Assembly: GCA_945859605.1 (NCBI GenBank)
Contig: OX243817.1
Span: 20,898,718 to 20,962,717 of the forward strand
Direction of reading: 5' to 3'
Source of the DNA: Lumbricus rubellus
Lineage: Eukaryota > Annelida > Clitellata > Crassiclitellata > Lumbricidae
DNA: 64,000 nucleotides
Numbering within the stretch: the first letter of the stretch is position 1; each line of letters begins with the position of its first letter. Under the pieces are notes generated by a model. That model saw only the letters and a list, made by a program, of their open reading frames with translations. It was not told the DNA's origin and did not search any database. Position numbers and translations under genes: made by a program. Positions 20,470-33,829 of the stretch are shown here, piece after piece.

Positions 20470-21610
20470 TTTTCCAGACTTTTGATTTTATATTAGGCGC
20501 TAGTGAAGTCCCTGGGGGATTCTGTACACCACGGGTCATAAAAAACAAAAATAATGATAACAGTACTGTAGTAGTATATTATGTGGTAGCAATAGCGGTA
20601 GCAGACTATAGCAGTAATAATGATAATTATAGCTATAATTAGGCCTATAATAATAAAAGGTTAAATATCTTTTTTACACCAAGCAGACGTGCATTTACAG
20701 CTTGATGCAATAAGGTAGGCTACATAATAGTACATATAGGCCTATTATAATAGGCCTACTTACTCTTACACCACTCTCACGGTGCATTCCCAGCAGCCGC
20801 GAAAAATGCAGGATTATCAGGAATAAACAATTGAGAGCGAAAAACTAATGCCGTCCTGGCACTTTGTTCAGAGTTTATGGCACTAAATGCTCTTTCTCAT
20901 CAAGCCGTGATTTATTCTTGGGACCTGCATCTGAGTGCTTTGCCAATATGGCGGTCTGAATACCTTCTGGGCGGGCTTGAGAGTAAAAGACTAGCCTCCT
21001 CCAGGCGCTGTTTATAAATCGACGGTACGAATTACGTAAGCACCGCGCACACAAGGGTCGTGAGATCGTGACAACGGCGTGCTGCGGTCGAACGGCGCAT
21101 GCACACACTTGAATTCATACGCGCATAACGAAAAACACATAGTTCACTGGGATTCCGAGTAGAGTCCAATAAAATGTCAAAAGGATGTAAACAGCATTCT
21201 CAGCACAGATCTATTGATATAATTAAAATGACTGTTCTAATGATTTTTTTCTCTTTGGTTGACCTCGGTGAAGACAAATAGCCTAGGCTACCGATAGCCT
21301 AGTTATAGAAGTCCTTCGATAATGTGCTTAGGTTTTGATGACAGAATGACATTTTACTAAGGCTCTACATGGTTTTTGGAATTGAACTTGAGTTGGTATT
21401 GGTAAGGTCTCTTTATATATAGAATTGAAAGAGTTGCTGCCTAAGGTCTTTTGGATTTCACTATCTTTTTGGAATTGAGAAAGGTTTTCCTTGGTTTTTG
21501 GAATTGATCAAGGGATGCTATGAGGTCTGTTAGAATTGGCAAAGGGTTGTTGAGGTCTTTCTTTTTCGAATCGTCTAAGAACACTGAACTGAATCAATAC
21601 ATAGACCCAT
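20470..21610. other. Unassigned sequence
   Basis: No gene recognised. 20860-21115 is locally GC-rich, but its frames match no family I know. Includes TAGGCCTA motifs near 20640-20755. Confidence 0.4.
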
Positions 21611-21628
21611 AAAAGATATGCTAGAAAA

Positions 21629-22012
<384 letters not shown>

Positions 22013-22123
22013 CCAGGCATGAGCGATGTTGCGGACAGAACCTCTGACACTGAAAAACAGATAGAGACAAACATTCATCCATCCCGAGCAGAACCTATAG
22101 AAACCTATAGATATGCTAGAAAA

Positions 22124-22125
<2 letters not shown>

Positions 22126-22220
<95 letters not shown>

Positions 22221-22235
22221 GACAGACAGACAGAT
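22126..22235. repeat. (ACAG)n microsatellite block 2
   Basis: Pure ACAG run introduced by GATATGCTAGAAAA, as in block 1, which suggests a local duplication that included the repeat. Confidence 0.95.
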
Positions 22236-22239
22236 GAAA

Positions 22240-23520
22240 TTATTGATGAATTCTATGGATGCCTGTGTCTATAATGTGCATCTATAATGAGGCATACCCT
22301 CGTCGGCATAAATCACAGACGATGATTTGCATTGAATCTAATGTTCCCCATAAGTATTTATAATCATGTTCAATCAAATCGAGTCATTACTTCAGCACGC
22401 GTTACTTGGCACCATGAAGTACGTGCAAGCGGCGTTGCTGAGAGCTTCACAGCGCTGCTGCTGAGAGCTTCACAGCGCTTTCGAGAGGTTCTCACAAATG
22501 CGCGCTAGAAAAGTCCTGACACATATTTGCACATACACATACAAGAATATTCAACGCCACTTTCGCGCTTGAGGGTGTGAACAAACACATGCATACACAT
22601 AAACGTACGAACACACTCTGGGTCTCTCTTGAAGAGGCTCTATATAAATTTGTGATTATAATTACGATTACCCGCTCCTATATGCATGTGCATACTTACA
22701 AGTAAGTGTTTGTTCCGATTGCGTATGTATATATGCCTCATGATTGGGAGCATTATACATATGCCAACACGATTATTGCATTGCATTGTATTTAAGCATC
22801 TATAAAGCGCGTATTTATTATGGTGTACCATTCAAAAGCGATCCCAGTGCGCAGGACCCTGGGTGATGAAGAATACATGTGCATATAAACATGCATTGTT
22901 TGTGTATATAGGCATACACGTATGCACTCCATGTATGGTGGATCCACCTAATGAAGTCATCTCCCGCTTATGAACCTGATCTGAGAGTCGTTGTGCCCAT
23001 GCAGCGAGAGCTTTGTTATCACAGCTGTTGAAGATTTAAGGCAAGAGGTGGTCTCTATTGTATTATGCGCCATGCCCTGGAGTCTCGTTACGGACCATGC
23101 GGTGAACTACGCAGGGCCCCCGCGCTTCCCATGCGCCCTACGGGCTTGCACTTGCCTGCCATGGAGGCCTCGCTTCCTGTCCTCTTGGACGACCTATACA
23201 TGCATGTATTCCTGTGATTTATGTGGTCCGTTTCCGACCACCTTGCTCGTTATGGGGTGATTAATGTCCGTCAACAGGGTCACTGAGCTGTGAAATTCGC
23301 AAGACATTAAATGGAAAGAGTTGGGGGGGGAGGTTGTTTGGGGAGGGGGGTAGTATGGCGGCGATGTTTGCAACAAGTAATTTGTTGGCATATATGAGTG
23401 GGAAAACCACATGCAGGGTCAGTGAGTCGAAAAGGCGTGATCCGGGTACATTCACTACATTGCAATCTGAAAGATCTTGCTCAGAACGCTATAAGCAATT
23501 ATAGGTCTTTATAGAGTGTG
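22240..23520. other. Unassigned sequence
   Basis: Contains a two-copy tandem of GCTGAGAGCTTCACAGCGCT at about 22437-22482 and a SINE-tail fragment at 22625-22650. The GC-rich 23040-23200 segment has open frames but no recognisable product. Confidence 0.45.
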
Positions 23521-23529
23521 AGAGTAGGC

Positions 23530-23625
23530 CTAGGCTATATATAATATATATAATATATAACATATATAATATATAATATATATAGTATATACATTATACA
23601 ATATATAATATATATATATTTATAC
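23530..23625. repeat. TA-rich low-complexity run
   Basis: Alternating TATATAATATA-type sequence. Confidence 0.85.
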
Positions 23626-24260
23626 ATATCCCACTCACGCGTTTAGTGCACTGCTTTGTATAATGGCTTATAACAAAGACACGACATGATATTATGTCGT
23701 GATTATGTCGAGTTAGGCTAACCAAAGAAGAATCGCTGAAAATAATTATGTCTTAGTGAAATATGATGAAGCACTCAACCAATCGACAAACAAACCTTTC
23801 GTCGTTTTTACTACTCTATATCACGAACTATGGCAACAATTTATTAGGTATCAGAGGCATACTAGCAACTTGTGGATGATCAACCAACTAACTGACATTA
23901 CTATAGCGCATTTACATTCAAGCCCTATCCATTTAAGTACCTGTATATATACATAGCATATATATAATAGAATAACATGATTCTCGTCAATAATTATTTA
24001 CCTCACGCTGATAAACGACTCCCATAATACACCGATCTGATGTCGACTGAAAATTTTCCCTGTCATAAACTCTGCATAGACTGCAATCATCACTACATGG
24101 CCAACTTCTCAAAATTATCTGACACATGCTCATATACTTACTCATGTATGGCCAAATTATTTATCTGACCATAGGCCTACTTAACAGCGTGACGTCAGAA
24201 GTCATTATACATCATAACAGAAGTCACATGGTAGGATAATATCGCGCGAGATGTGAGACG

Positions 24261-24560
24261 CATGGGCGTCCGCAGAAATTTTTCTAGGGGGGCGCAAACT
24301 TTTAAATAATTGTCACATGGTCTAAATTTAACGGGTGGCAGTTTGAATTTCCATATTACCACGAGAGAATCCTATAGCTTACCTATAAGTTATGCGTCCA
24401 AAGAAAGATACATAGGTTCAACTTGTAGAACAAATCGATAATCACATTGAAAATTGTTTTGTAACAATCACAACCAAATAATCTAAATTTATGTGCAACC
24501 ATGCCAAAAATCCAGAGGGGCGCACTTGCTCCCCCTTGCGCCCCGCTGCGGACGCCCATG
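24261..24560. mobile_element. hAT-type MITE (300 bp) with 8-bp target duplication
   Basis: The ends CATGGGCGTCCGCAG and CTGCGGACGCCCATG are perfect inverses. GTGAGACG is repeated on both sides (24253-24260 and 24561-24568). No coding capacity. Confidence 0.95.
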
Positions 24561-24568
24561 GTGAGACG

Positions 24569-25065
24569 AAGACATTCCTGACTAAATTATAATCATCGGA
24601 GGTTTCCTTTCATGTCGATTACCTACAAAGATCTCTACGGCTTCTTAACAAGCCAGATAGATCGGCCTTCGGGTGCTAACCAGGCACCTTATTGGCAACA
24701 GACTCTAGTAATAGACTTCGGTGCGTCTATCGTTCTCACGGACCCTTCCAGGGAAGTATAGAAGGGAGGGACGCCTCGCCTTGAGGGTGGAGAGAATATC
24801 GGACTGCGGCATTCTCTCTGGCACGCTGCCTCAGAGGTGTGCGCCAGATTTGAGCGTTGTGTGCCAGATGACTGATTAGGTTTTTGTACCTGGAACAAGT
24901 AAACGGAGCACCGATGGGACGATATGAGTGCACGGGGCAAGTTAAATTAATTATAAGTGTAATGTAACACATGGTAATGATCTAACATATATGCTGGCCC
25001 AAGACAGAGGCGGTTGGAAGGAGAGGACGAAGTTGGCATTGGACATTTATGAGCATACGGTTCAT
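24569..25065. other. Unassigned sequence
   Basis: The minus strand is open in two frames between about 24970 and 24690, but neither product is recognisable. Confidence 0.35.
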
Positions 25066-25067
25066 GG

Positions 25068-25155
25068 TGAATGATGATGATGATTATGATGATGATGATT
25101 ATGATTATGATGATGACGACGACGACGACGACGATGATGATGATGATGATGATCA
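25068..25155. repeat. (GAT)n microsatellite
   Basis: GATGAT with GACGAC and GATTAT variants. Confidence 0.95.
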
Positions 25156-25285
25156 ATCAATCCATGAATTCACTTTATTGCAACCAGAAAACAAGATGAC
25201 AGCAAAAGTAAAAAATATACATGCATTGGCTACAAGGGGGGGGGTTCTGAAGCAATGGACATCCCGCTGGGGAGGGTCACCCAAA

Positions 25286-25336
<51 letters not shown>

Positions 25337-25345
25337 GTGATGATG
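25286..25345. repeat. (GAT)n microsatellite
   Basis: About twenty nearly perfect GAT units. Confidence 0.95.
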
Positions 25346-25432
25346 AATTGCATCGATGATGATACTGGGTATAAGCACTTGTTGTTATTTTTTGCTCGTT
25401 ATGACACTTAACATCATTTCGGCTAGTTAGCG

Positions 25433-25502
25433 CGGAGAGCGCCTCTGAGTAGATATCTTGAAGAGGCGCTATATAAATTATTAGAATGAATGAATGAATG
25501 AA
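25433..25502 (+). repeat. SINE 3' tail fragment with hairpin
   Basis: GAGCGCCTCTGAGTAG then CTTGAAGAGGCGCTATATAA, the same tail as the full SINEs at 27948 and 49199. The 8-bp arms GCGCCTCT and AGAGGCGC pair perfectly. Followed by (GAAT)n. Confidence 0.8.
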
Positions 25503-26764
25503 TTGATTAGGTATAACCGTAGCTTTGGTCTAAAATTGCTAAGATCTCAAGTTCTTAACATAGTGTAGTTTAGTTTTAGATCTAAATATTATAATAATCT
25601 AAATATAGCTGCATGGTCTAGTCATAGCCTACGTCTTATTTTATCCAGGTATGGTCTAGGTGTAGACATAACTTATGGTTAAACAGAGGTTAGGGGTCCA
25701 ACAAACAACTAACCTGAAACCAGTTATAGCTTTAAATTATAGCCATGGTTTAACCAAAGCTTACATGTATATCCTACGTGTAAGCATCACTTTCGTCTAA
25801 AGCTTCTAAGCATATAGTTTAAGTCTAAAGTTTCTAAGCATAAACCTAGGTAGCCTGGGGCAAAATAATTTGCTGGAAAGGCAAGTATCGACCAAAGTTC
25901 CTCAATAAGTCAAACAATAATCGTAATTTCAAACTCATATTACAAGCATAACTCCAAGCAATACCAACAATTTACTATAGGCCTATAGCTCAAGCTTCAA
26001 TGCCCCACACGATTAGTAGGCCAAACTATAAATTATCATTTGCCCCACACGTGGCTGCCAATGGATCCACAGTGGACGCACAGTGCTTATGGTGGAAGAT
26101 TGGAGGAGAACTCCAGGCCCAATGTGGGCCCAACTATAGCTTTGGCATGACCTAATTGACCTATACATGTAGGTGTTGGTCTAAAAAATTAATAATGCTG
26201 ACGGAAGCACGCTTTCGTCATGTCATAGAATACAATGACAAGGAGAGAACAGGAAGAATGTGTCCACAAAAATGTCGAGAATGTTTCAAAGCCACTTATA
26301 GTTACATCTGTTATTTTACGCAACGATGTAATCACAAGGAATAGCATCAAATCGCACCTGGTGTGATTGTTCCATTCGCTTAGGACCACCGTGGCACTTA
26401 AAGCACCACGCAGCGTAATGCTCCCTTTCAATGCAGACGATTTATTTATACAATCCTTCGTCTTTCTGACTTCAACCCAGCGCAGTGCACAGACGATCAT
26501 CTCTCGTCTTGAGCTTAAGAATCCAAAGACGCTTCGGATGCCGGGTCATCCCCCAGTATTTATTTACCCTGGTTATTTATTTTAGTCGTTAACTCCATGT
26601 TTCATGCTTATTCTGAATCATGAGGTCGAGTACCGAGGGATGGTGCAGCATCTGGCTTTGCAAACTGTTTTTCTTAGCGTCCCTCTCTCATTTCTGAACT
26701 CACACTATAGTATTGTATAGGCTATTCTGTCGTTCACAATACGCACATTCTTCATTTCCCAACT
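25503..26764. other. Unassigned sequence
   Basis: AT-rich, with repeated TCTAAG/TCTAAA motifs between 25530 and 25860. The open frames around 26156-26585 are unrecognised. Confidence 0.4.
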
Positions 26765-26772
26765 ATAGTAGG

Positions 26773-27069
26773 CATGGGCGTAGGGGACATTTCAGGAGTG
26801 GGGGGGGGGGCAAAAGTTTAACTTTTGCCCGAAAAATCTGATGACCTTTTTTTAGTCGTTCGGTCGAAATTGCCCGAAAATTCCCGTTACTTCTTACGCC
26901 CGAAAATTCTGACGACCTTTTTTAGTCGTCCCGGTCGAAATCTTCCGAAAATATTTGATAGATTTTTTTATTTTTCATGGTCTGCTTGCCCGAAGACCAG
27001 ACTTGCCCGAATTTTTTTTGGGTGGGGGAAGCATTTGCCCCCTCTGGACCCCCGTCTCCTACGCCTATG
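26773..27069. mobile_element. hAT-type MITE, CATGGGCGTAGG family
   Basis: The left end CATGGGCGTAGG and the right end CCTACGCCTATG are near-perfect inverses. Flanks ATAGTAGG and ATAGTAGA form an 8-bp duplication with one change. The interior has poly-G, then repeats of GCCCGAAAAATCTGATGACC. Confidence 0.88.
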
Positions 27070-27554
27070 ATAGTAGACCCTATATTTGTCTCAACGAACT
27101 GAAATCTGTGGGTTGTGGATTTGTACACTGTACAGGAACAAATCTGATGCGGAAAATACACGTCATATTATTCAGATAAATTTGGCCAACGCTATAGGCC
27201 TATGTAATGTAAAAAATTTCATAAGTTAATTATTTGGTTACTGTGCAGATTAGCCTAAATCTGTGCAAACATTGAATTAAAAAGGTACGATTATTAATTT
27301 ATTAGGCCTACTATTTTCAGTCAAATTTCATCCAAAGTGTAAGCAATAATTTTGCATCAGCGATCTATATAAAATTATGGACCTTCACATGTTCATTTGG
27401 TTGTAAAGTAATCTAAGTGGACATTATTTCTCAATAGGTGCATGCCGGTGCTTAAAAGATAAGCTCAAGCTGTAACAGATTTACTCTCGAGCGCTGAAAC
27501 AAATCGGTTTAGCGATAACCTTAGCATGAGGGTACAAGTCCTGTAGCCGTGAGA

Positions 27555-27635
27555 CAACAGACAGAGACAGAAACACGGACAGACAGACAGACAGACAGAG
27601 AGACATATAGACAGACAACACATACAGACAAACAG
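27555..27635. repeat. (ACAG)n microsatellite
   Basis: ACAG units with ACAA and ACAC variants. Confidence 0.85.
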
Positions 27636-27947
27636 ACACACAGAGACATACAGGCGAGCAGAAAAGTAACTGTTGTTCTGCTGGGTCTGCATCTTGGTTG
27701 AACTAATTTAGAAGGTGGCGGTCGATACTATGAATCAGGGATGTCTTGCATAGTTAGGCCTGCAATGTATAGACCTGTCTACACAACAGATACACAAGAG
27801 GCTGAACGTTGGGCTTTCACGATATTTTGCCCTCGAGGGATCACAACATTCTCGAGTCCTCTTGTTGCATAACTCCAACTCTTTATGACGAGGGCGACAA
27901 TGTGAGCAGCTCTTTAATTGACTCTTATACGACCTACGCCTATGTTT

Positions 27948-28170
27948 GGGCGCGGTGGTGCAGTGGTGGGTTGGGTGACTTGGAGCCGGAGGATTCCAGG
28001 TTTGAATCCACCTCAAGCCGCCGCGTGGGGACCTTGAGCAAGTCCTTCATTCGCAATTGCCCTTGCGCTTCGGCGTGAAACTCCTATGCAGTGTCCGCGC
28101 TGTAGTCGGGAGCGCCTCTGAGTAGTGAGCTTAAAGGGGCACTATGCGCAAATGTGAGAAATAAATAAAT
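27948..28170 (+). repeat. tRNA-derived SINE (copy 1)
   Basis: The head GGCGCGGTGGTGCAGTGG contains an A box, and GGTTTGAATCC is a B box. The body GACCTTGAGCAAGTCCTTCA is shared with the copies at 33063, 49199 and 61540. The tail GAGCGCCTCTGAGTAG...AGGGGCACTATGC is followed by an AATA-type end. Same strand as reading order. Confidence 0.9.
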
Positions 28171-28229
28171 ATACGGTTGCAATATATCCAACACTGTAGT
28201 AAGTAAGTCAGTCAATTCGAGTGTCATTT

Positions 28230-28350
28230 TCCACTCAGCTTATACCTGTCTGTTTGTCTGCCTATTCGTCTGTGTGTCAGCCTGCTCGTCTGTCTGTCTG
28301 CATGTTTGTCTGTCTATTTATCTGTCTGCCCATTATTTTGTCTAACTTCC
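28230..28350. repeat. (CTGT)n imperfect repeat
   Basis: CTGTCTGT/TTTGTCTG units, strongly diverged. Confidence 0.7.
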
Positions 28351-28513
28351 TAAGCGGTTGAATCGCACGACCACTACACCGCGCCAGGTTAAAACTTTTC
28401 GGGTTTCTAGAGAAATGAATTAACTGTTTGCACCCAGACTCAATCTGTTTGACTGATAGCCTACTCGAGATTTATCAGATCGCTGGCTGCAGAGTGTAGA
28501 CCGTATATATACG

Positions 28514-28807
28514 CAGGGGTGGATCCAGGGGCCAATCCGGCCATGGCCCCCCATTTAAAACTGCCATGGGACGTGGCCCCCATTTGGTCTGAAATTAGCA
28601 ATACGAATATGGGTTAATGGCATATTGCCCCCCCCCCCTATTCTGAAAAAAGGTCATCAACTTTTTCGGCGGATGAAAAGTACTTTTTCTCCTAAGCCAC
28701 AGACCGATTTTTTTGGACCAAGAACAAAAATTCTAAAAAACTTCACATATCCCGTCCCAAGATCTAAGGTTTTGGCCCCCCCTGGAACAGTTCTGGACCC
28801 GCCACTG
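28514..28807. mobile_element. hAT-type MITE, CAGTGGCGGATCC family
   Basis: The left end CAGGGGTGGATCCAG and the right end CTGGACCCGCCACTG are inverses with few changes. Flanks TATATACG and CGTATACG agree at 6 of 8 positions. The interior shares GGCCCCCATTTGG and CATATTGCCCCCCC blocks with the inverted copy at 46990-47336. Confidence 0.8.
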
Positions 28808-28809
28808 CG

Positions 28810-31035
28810 TATACGTGTGTTAAAACGGATTCGCTGGCCAGGCAATTCCTTCTCCTTTACAGAGGCTTTGCAAGACACTCGTAGGCATATTCCTTTAATC
28901 CTTTTCAAGACGACGCCCGAAAATAACTAAGTTCAGAAAGGTTGGTTTGGTTTGATACATTAATTTTATCGACCGCACAATTGGCGAAGATGACGACAAC
29001 GACAACAATGATGAAGTGACTGATAATGATGATGACGACGACGACGACAACGACTTTGAAGAAGCAGCCATGGATTGTCAAATGAGAGTCGATTTAATTA
29101 GAATGCAAATGGCAACGGTTGCAATAGGCAAATTGATCAAAGACCAGTGGTACCGGTACAGGTGTAACTAATAACGTATGATGCAACACTCACCTCCAGT
29201 TGTAAGCTTATCTCTCAATTGACGCAGAAGTTTAATTCGCTCGAATGAAATCCGTTGATTACAAGAAATTATCTGCACGCCACAAATCAGCTCAGATAAT
29301 TATGCTGACATAGTCCGTTTGAATTCGTCTTGGTAGCCTACTGATGTCAATCTGCTCAGAAAATTGTTCGACTTTAAAGGACGACTTTCAGCGTGACTGC
29401 AGATTATGTGCTATTGTTCTGAATGCACTGAGGTATTACACAATGGATTAACTCCTAAATGGCTCCTGATGTGGCTCGGGTGTGGCTCGAATGTGGCTAA
29501 ACGATCGCGAACTGGTGGCTGCAGCTCTTCAATACCTCCGATTGTCTGCGTAGGCTTAGGCTATCACTCCGATCGTTCAATTAGACGAACTTGAAGGCTC
29601 GCATAAATCCTAAAGCTGTTGCGCAATCTAACAACACTCAAGTGTTAATTGATGTCACTTGCTTAGCACCATTCGCAGCGTTGCACAGATTTACACAAGC
29701 GCTTCTATGGTCACTGCTTTCTTTCTCTGTATGAGCAAGAATGGTTCTCGTGCATGCTACAAATGGAATCTGAGGGCATACATACATACGTCAAGCTATA
29801 ATAATAAGATGTCGCAGACCTTCCAGCGGTTTGTATAAGCTTACGATTATCTGAGTAGTAAAACTGTCGTACGCCGTTCATTCACAACTCTTTGGTGTCA
29901 GGTTTTAAACGACGCAGGCGCCATAAAATCTTTTTAGGGAATACCTAAGTAGGCCTATAGCAATGATGCTCTCCAAGTGAGCCGTCCAATCCAGATGTTC
30001 TCCACATAGGCAGCGTGTAATCCTTCACCGTACCGAATCCCTCTCACTCAGCCGAAGAAGTGAAGACTTGAAGAGGCGTCCGATAAGTATTTTTCCTTTT
30101 CGGCGAATAATTATTGCTAGTCTCGTGTCGGCGACTGACGGCTTTCCATAACGATGCGTGACGATTCGAACGAGGCTTGCATGCACGGGCAATATCGGAA
30201 TGAGGCAGTAAGATTCAAAGCGAGGCTTATACGGGGATGAGACGTGCAGCTGAAAACGAGACAGATCGCGTCAGAATGAGGCTGCCTGCGGTTGTGCGTG
30301 AAGCCGAATAATAATTGGGTGATTAGTCAGTCGTAAAGAAGGTGTCGCCGACGCCGACGAGTGGGCGAAGCAGTTATTGGCAGTCGATGAGGACTTGTTA
30401 GTTATCATGGACTTCACAGCCACCGCCTAGGTATACATGTATAGACACTGCCATAAAGGCTAGTGCACGCACCTACTCGCGCAGACTCATAGGCCTACAT
30501 ACAATGTATGCGCACGTATATACAGAGACACGCGCGTGTGTCTTATATATGAACTTTATGGCATGATCACTATATAGTTTGCACTACCATTATTGTAAGA
30601 AAGTTGAAAGAATGCATTGTTGGACGAAAGAATTTGCAAACGCCTCATGTAGCCTATTTTCTAAAGACTTTTGTATACCACAGTGTGAACATCCGAGATT
30701 TCTCGATCAGCACCAACCACACAAAAGCTGCCTCGATGAGACGATACACTTGCGCTATATCAATCAAACCAAATCAAATCAATTGCGCAATATCAGTAAA
30801 ATATCAAATATCTGGTACTTGAGCGCTATAGCCTATCAAATCACAAAACAATCATTGTCATTTAGTAATTTACTCACTGTGACTTAATATTGAAATAACG
30901 TACTAAAAATCATAAATATAATCAATGTTTCGACTTACCTAAGACCTGGGTCGAGATCAACATCAGCGGGTTTCATGAGATAACTAAGAATGTTGGTCTG
31001 AAATCCGGATATCGTGTACTGGTACCCTCGCTTTC
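28810..31035. other. Unassigned sequence
   Basis: Contains a short (GAC/GAT)n patch at about 28985-29050. No gene recognised. The frame 30579-30887 is open but resembles nothing known. Confidence 0.4.
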
Positions 31036-31039
31036 CGTC

Positions 31040-31136
31040 CTTCCACATCCATCCGTCCGTCCGTCCGTCCATCCGTCCATCCATCCATCCGTCCGTCCGT
31101 CCGTCCACTCGTCCGTCCGTCCGTACATCCGTCCAT
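31040..31136. repeat. (CCGT/CCAT)n microsatellite
   Basis: Tetranucleotide run of CCGT and CCAT units. Confidence 0.93.
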
Positions 31137-31850
31137 TCATCTATCTTTCATTCTCTATGTCCTTGCTTAGGCCTACTGAGTTATAATAATATTGGTTTGC
31201 TGAATTCAGTAAAAAACTCTAAGCGTGCGCGATATATAAGCTTCAGAATAGTTATCAAGATGCAACTTACATGTAAGTCAACAGCGGACATTGAGTTTTG
31301 TGTATAGATCACTCTTCATCAAGCAGAGTGATAACAAAATGTCATAATTAGCCTATGCCAATTTGCTACTAATCCATCCTTTATGAATATTATTTAGAGG
31401 CATTTGATATATATGTTTTCAAATAAAACCTTAAATCCTCGATTCATTTGCGTACGATTCAACACACGTTCAACAGTCGAGTTCATGGATTTGAAAACGC
31501 GAATGTCATCCACCGTGACCTAGTCATACAACCGCAGTAGAAATCCTAAGCATTGCACTATTATACTTGATAGGCCTACATCATACAACCATCTGCTGTG
31601 AACAACTGAAACTGCATTTATTATTTTGACCTCGGAGATAGCCTACCTATAATAGAATACACGAATGCGCTCTGGTACAGTAGGCTGTAATTATAATTAT
31701 AGGACTGGAAATTAAAAAAATGCAATTATAAAGTTATTGATCTTATCTGGTTTACGCGAAATAAAAATGTTTCAGTGAACAAACGAACGAAACGACGAGT
31801 GACCGAAAGATATCGATTTCTACAGACGAATAGATCTATGCAAATTCTAG
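31137..31850. other. Unassigned sequence
   Basis: AT-rich DNA with no recognised feature. Confidence 0.4.
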
Positions 31851-31851
31851 T

Positions 31852-32097
31852 GTGTTCGTCTGTGTGTTTGCGTGCACGCGCGTGTGTAGGTGCGTGTGTG
31901 TGAGTGTGTGTGCTCGTGTTTGTATATGTTTTTCTAGGTGGTGTGTGCATGATGTGAGGATGGGCGTGTATGTAGGTGTGCACGAGCGTGTGTGGGTGTC
32001 CGTGTGCGTGTGTGTGTGTGTGCGTGTGTGTGTGCGTGTGTTTGTGTGTGTGTGCGTGTGTTTGTGTGTGTGCGTGTGTGTGTGCGTGTGTGTGTGC

Positions 32098-32135
<38 letters not shown>

Positions 32136-32140
32136 TGGGT
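31852..32140. repeat. (TG)n/(TGTGCG)n microsatellite
   Basis: Long alternating purine-pyrimidine TG tract with regular CG interruptions, a potential Z-DNA former. Its Cys/Val frames are artefacts. Confidence 0.95.
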
Positions 32141-33062
32141 GTGTGGGCTACACCGTGCCATCTGTGTCTTGCAATGCATTGGTTTGTCTAAACATACTTG
32201 TACGTTATGAGTATTGCGATCATTCATCTTTTTCGCCTCTCATTTGTAGCGATGTGTGTTGACAATAAGAAGGTCAAAGCTTAATAGAGAAAATCAACAT
32301 CAAAGAAGGAAAAACCGATGGATTCACATTATATATATGGGGTCTATAATCTTTAATGCATCCAGGTACACAATCCAAGATGCTCTACATTATATCCTTC
32401 CACTGCCCCGCCAACGCCCTCCTCTAGTCTATGTATAAACCCCTAAATAAAACGAGGCACCCCGCGGTAGCGTAATCGTGCGCTGGGGAGGTCCTCACTA
32501 TGCCACGGGCAATTGACGACTTTATCAAAGCGTTGTCGAAAATTAGACTTCGCTGTTTGCGTGTGTTCCATCTATGGACAAATGCGTTTTAAATGGGTCC
32601 AGAGGTGACGACGACGACGATGATGAGACAAATGTCGATGGAGGGGTGATGGTTGGAGGGGTGATGGTTGGAGGGGTGATGGTTGGAGGTGGTTTGCGAA
32701 TCGCCTAAGGGCATCAGCACTTCGTGATCCTTAAGACATCGTTTGAACCCTGGCATGTTTAGCATTTCCTATGGGGTTCCTTGGCCTACCGCAGTCAAGT
32801 TGTTGATGTTGCCGTTGCAAGTACATGCAGTCTAACTCTACGTGACCATAATTACACATTCCATAATAGGCCTACTGCAGGAAGAAAACTCCTTTGAATA
32901 TCACCATGGGCATTTTAGAATTAAATTTTTTAATATGAAATATTATTTAATTTTAAGGTGGTGTTAGTTCCATTATTTTGTATTAAAAACATCTTCAACA
33001 TTAAAGAGAAAATTGGTAATTCTGTGGAATTTATGGGTTTTTTGTAGGCTGTATGTGCACTT
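32141..33062. other. Unassigned sequence
   Basis: Contains a threefold GGAGGGGTGATGGTT tandem at about 32640-32690. Otherwise unrecognised. Confidence 0.45.
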
Positions 33063-33275
33063 GCTGTAACGCCCCGTCAAACTCTCTAACCTACTCAGAG
33101 GCGCTTCCGACTGCAGCGCGGACATTGCATCGGAGTTTCACGCCAAAGCGCTGAGCAATTGAGAGTGAAGGCCTTGCCCAAGGTCCCCTACGCGGCGAAT
33201 TGAGGTGGATTCGAACCTGCAAAACTTCCGCTGCAAGGCAACGCACATACCAACACTACACCACCGCGCCCCGTA
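33063..33275 (-). repeat. tRNA-derived SINE (copy 2, minus strand)
   Basis: In reverse: the head GGGGCGCGGTGGTGTAG (A box), GGTTCGAATCC (B box), the body GACCTTGGGCAAGGCCTTCA, then GCGCTTCGG...GCGTGAAACTCC and the tail GCGCCTCTGAGTAG. Same family as the copies at 27948, 49199 and 61540. Confidence 0.9.
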
Positions 33276-33666
33276 ATATGTAGGCCTATGTCTGTCCCAT
33301 GAAAGGCACTGAAACGGCTGTTTTTCGAATGACGTAAAACAATTAATCATTTTTATGCAAATTTGTAGCCTAGGTCATAAAGATAAAATGATTGATCGAA
33401 TTTTTATTCATAAAGCAAATTCAACTAAGAGGAAGACATCATTATTAAAAAATATTGTGCAAAGCTTTTTAGCCACGAGCGCAGATGTGACAGTCGTATG
33501 ATTATTGTGCAGAGAGTTGGACAGGATTGTAGGAGAAGGAAAAATGTATAGGCCTACATGGCTATAGAAATTTTAAAACATATATAGAGAAAGACAGAGA
33601 ATGAAAGCCCAGGAAAGCAACATATATATATATATAATATATAATATATATGTGATATATTTATAT

Positions 33667-33728
33667 AGAGAGAGAGCGAGAGAGAGAGAGCGAGAGAGCG
33701 AGAGAGCGAGAGAGCGAGAGAGCGAGAG

Positions 33729-33825
<97 letters not shown>
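33667..33825. repeat. (AG)n microsatellite
   Basis: Begins with GAGAGCGA units, then pure AG for about 95 bases. Confidence 0.96.
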
Positions 33826-33827
<2 letters not shown>

Positions 33828-33829
33828 AA

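Noticed and set aside
24689..24972. Minus-strand open frames with CQRECRS, considered as a PAN/apple-type exon
   Set aside because: Only one short Cys motif; no further domain features and both frames are equally open.
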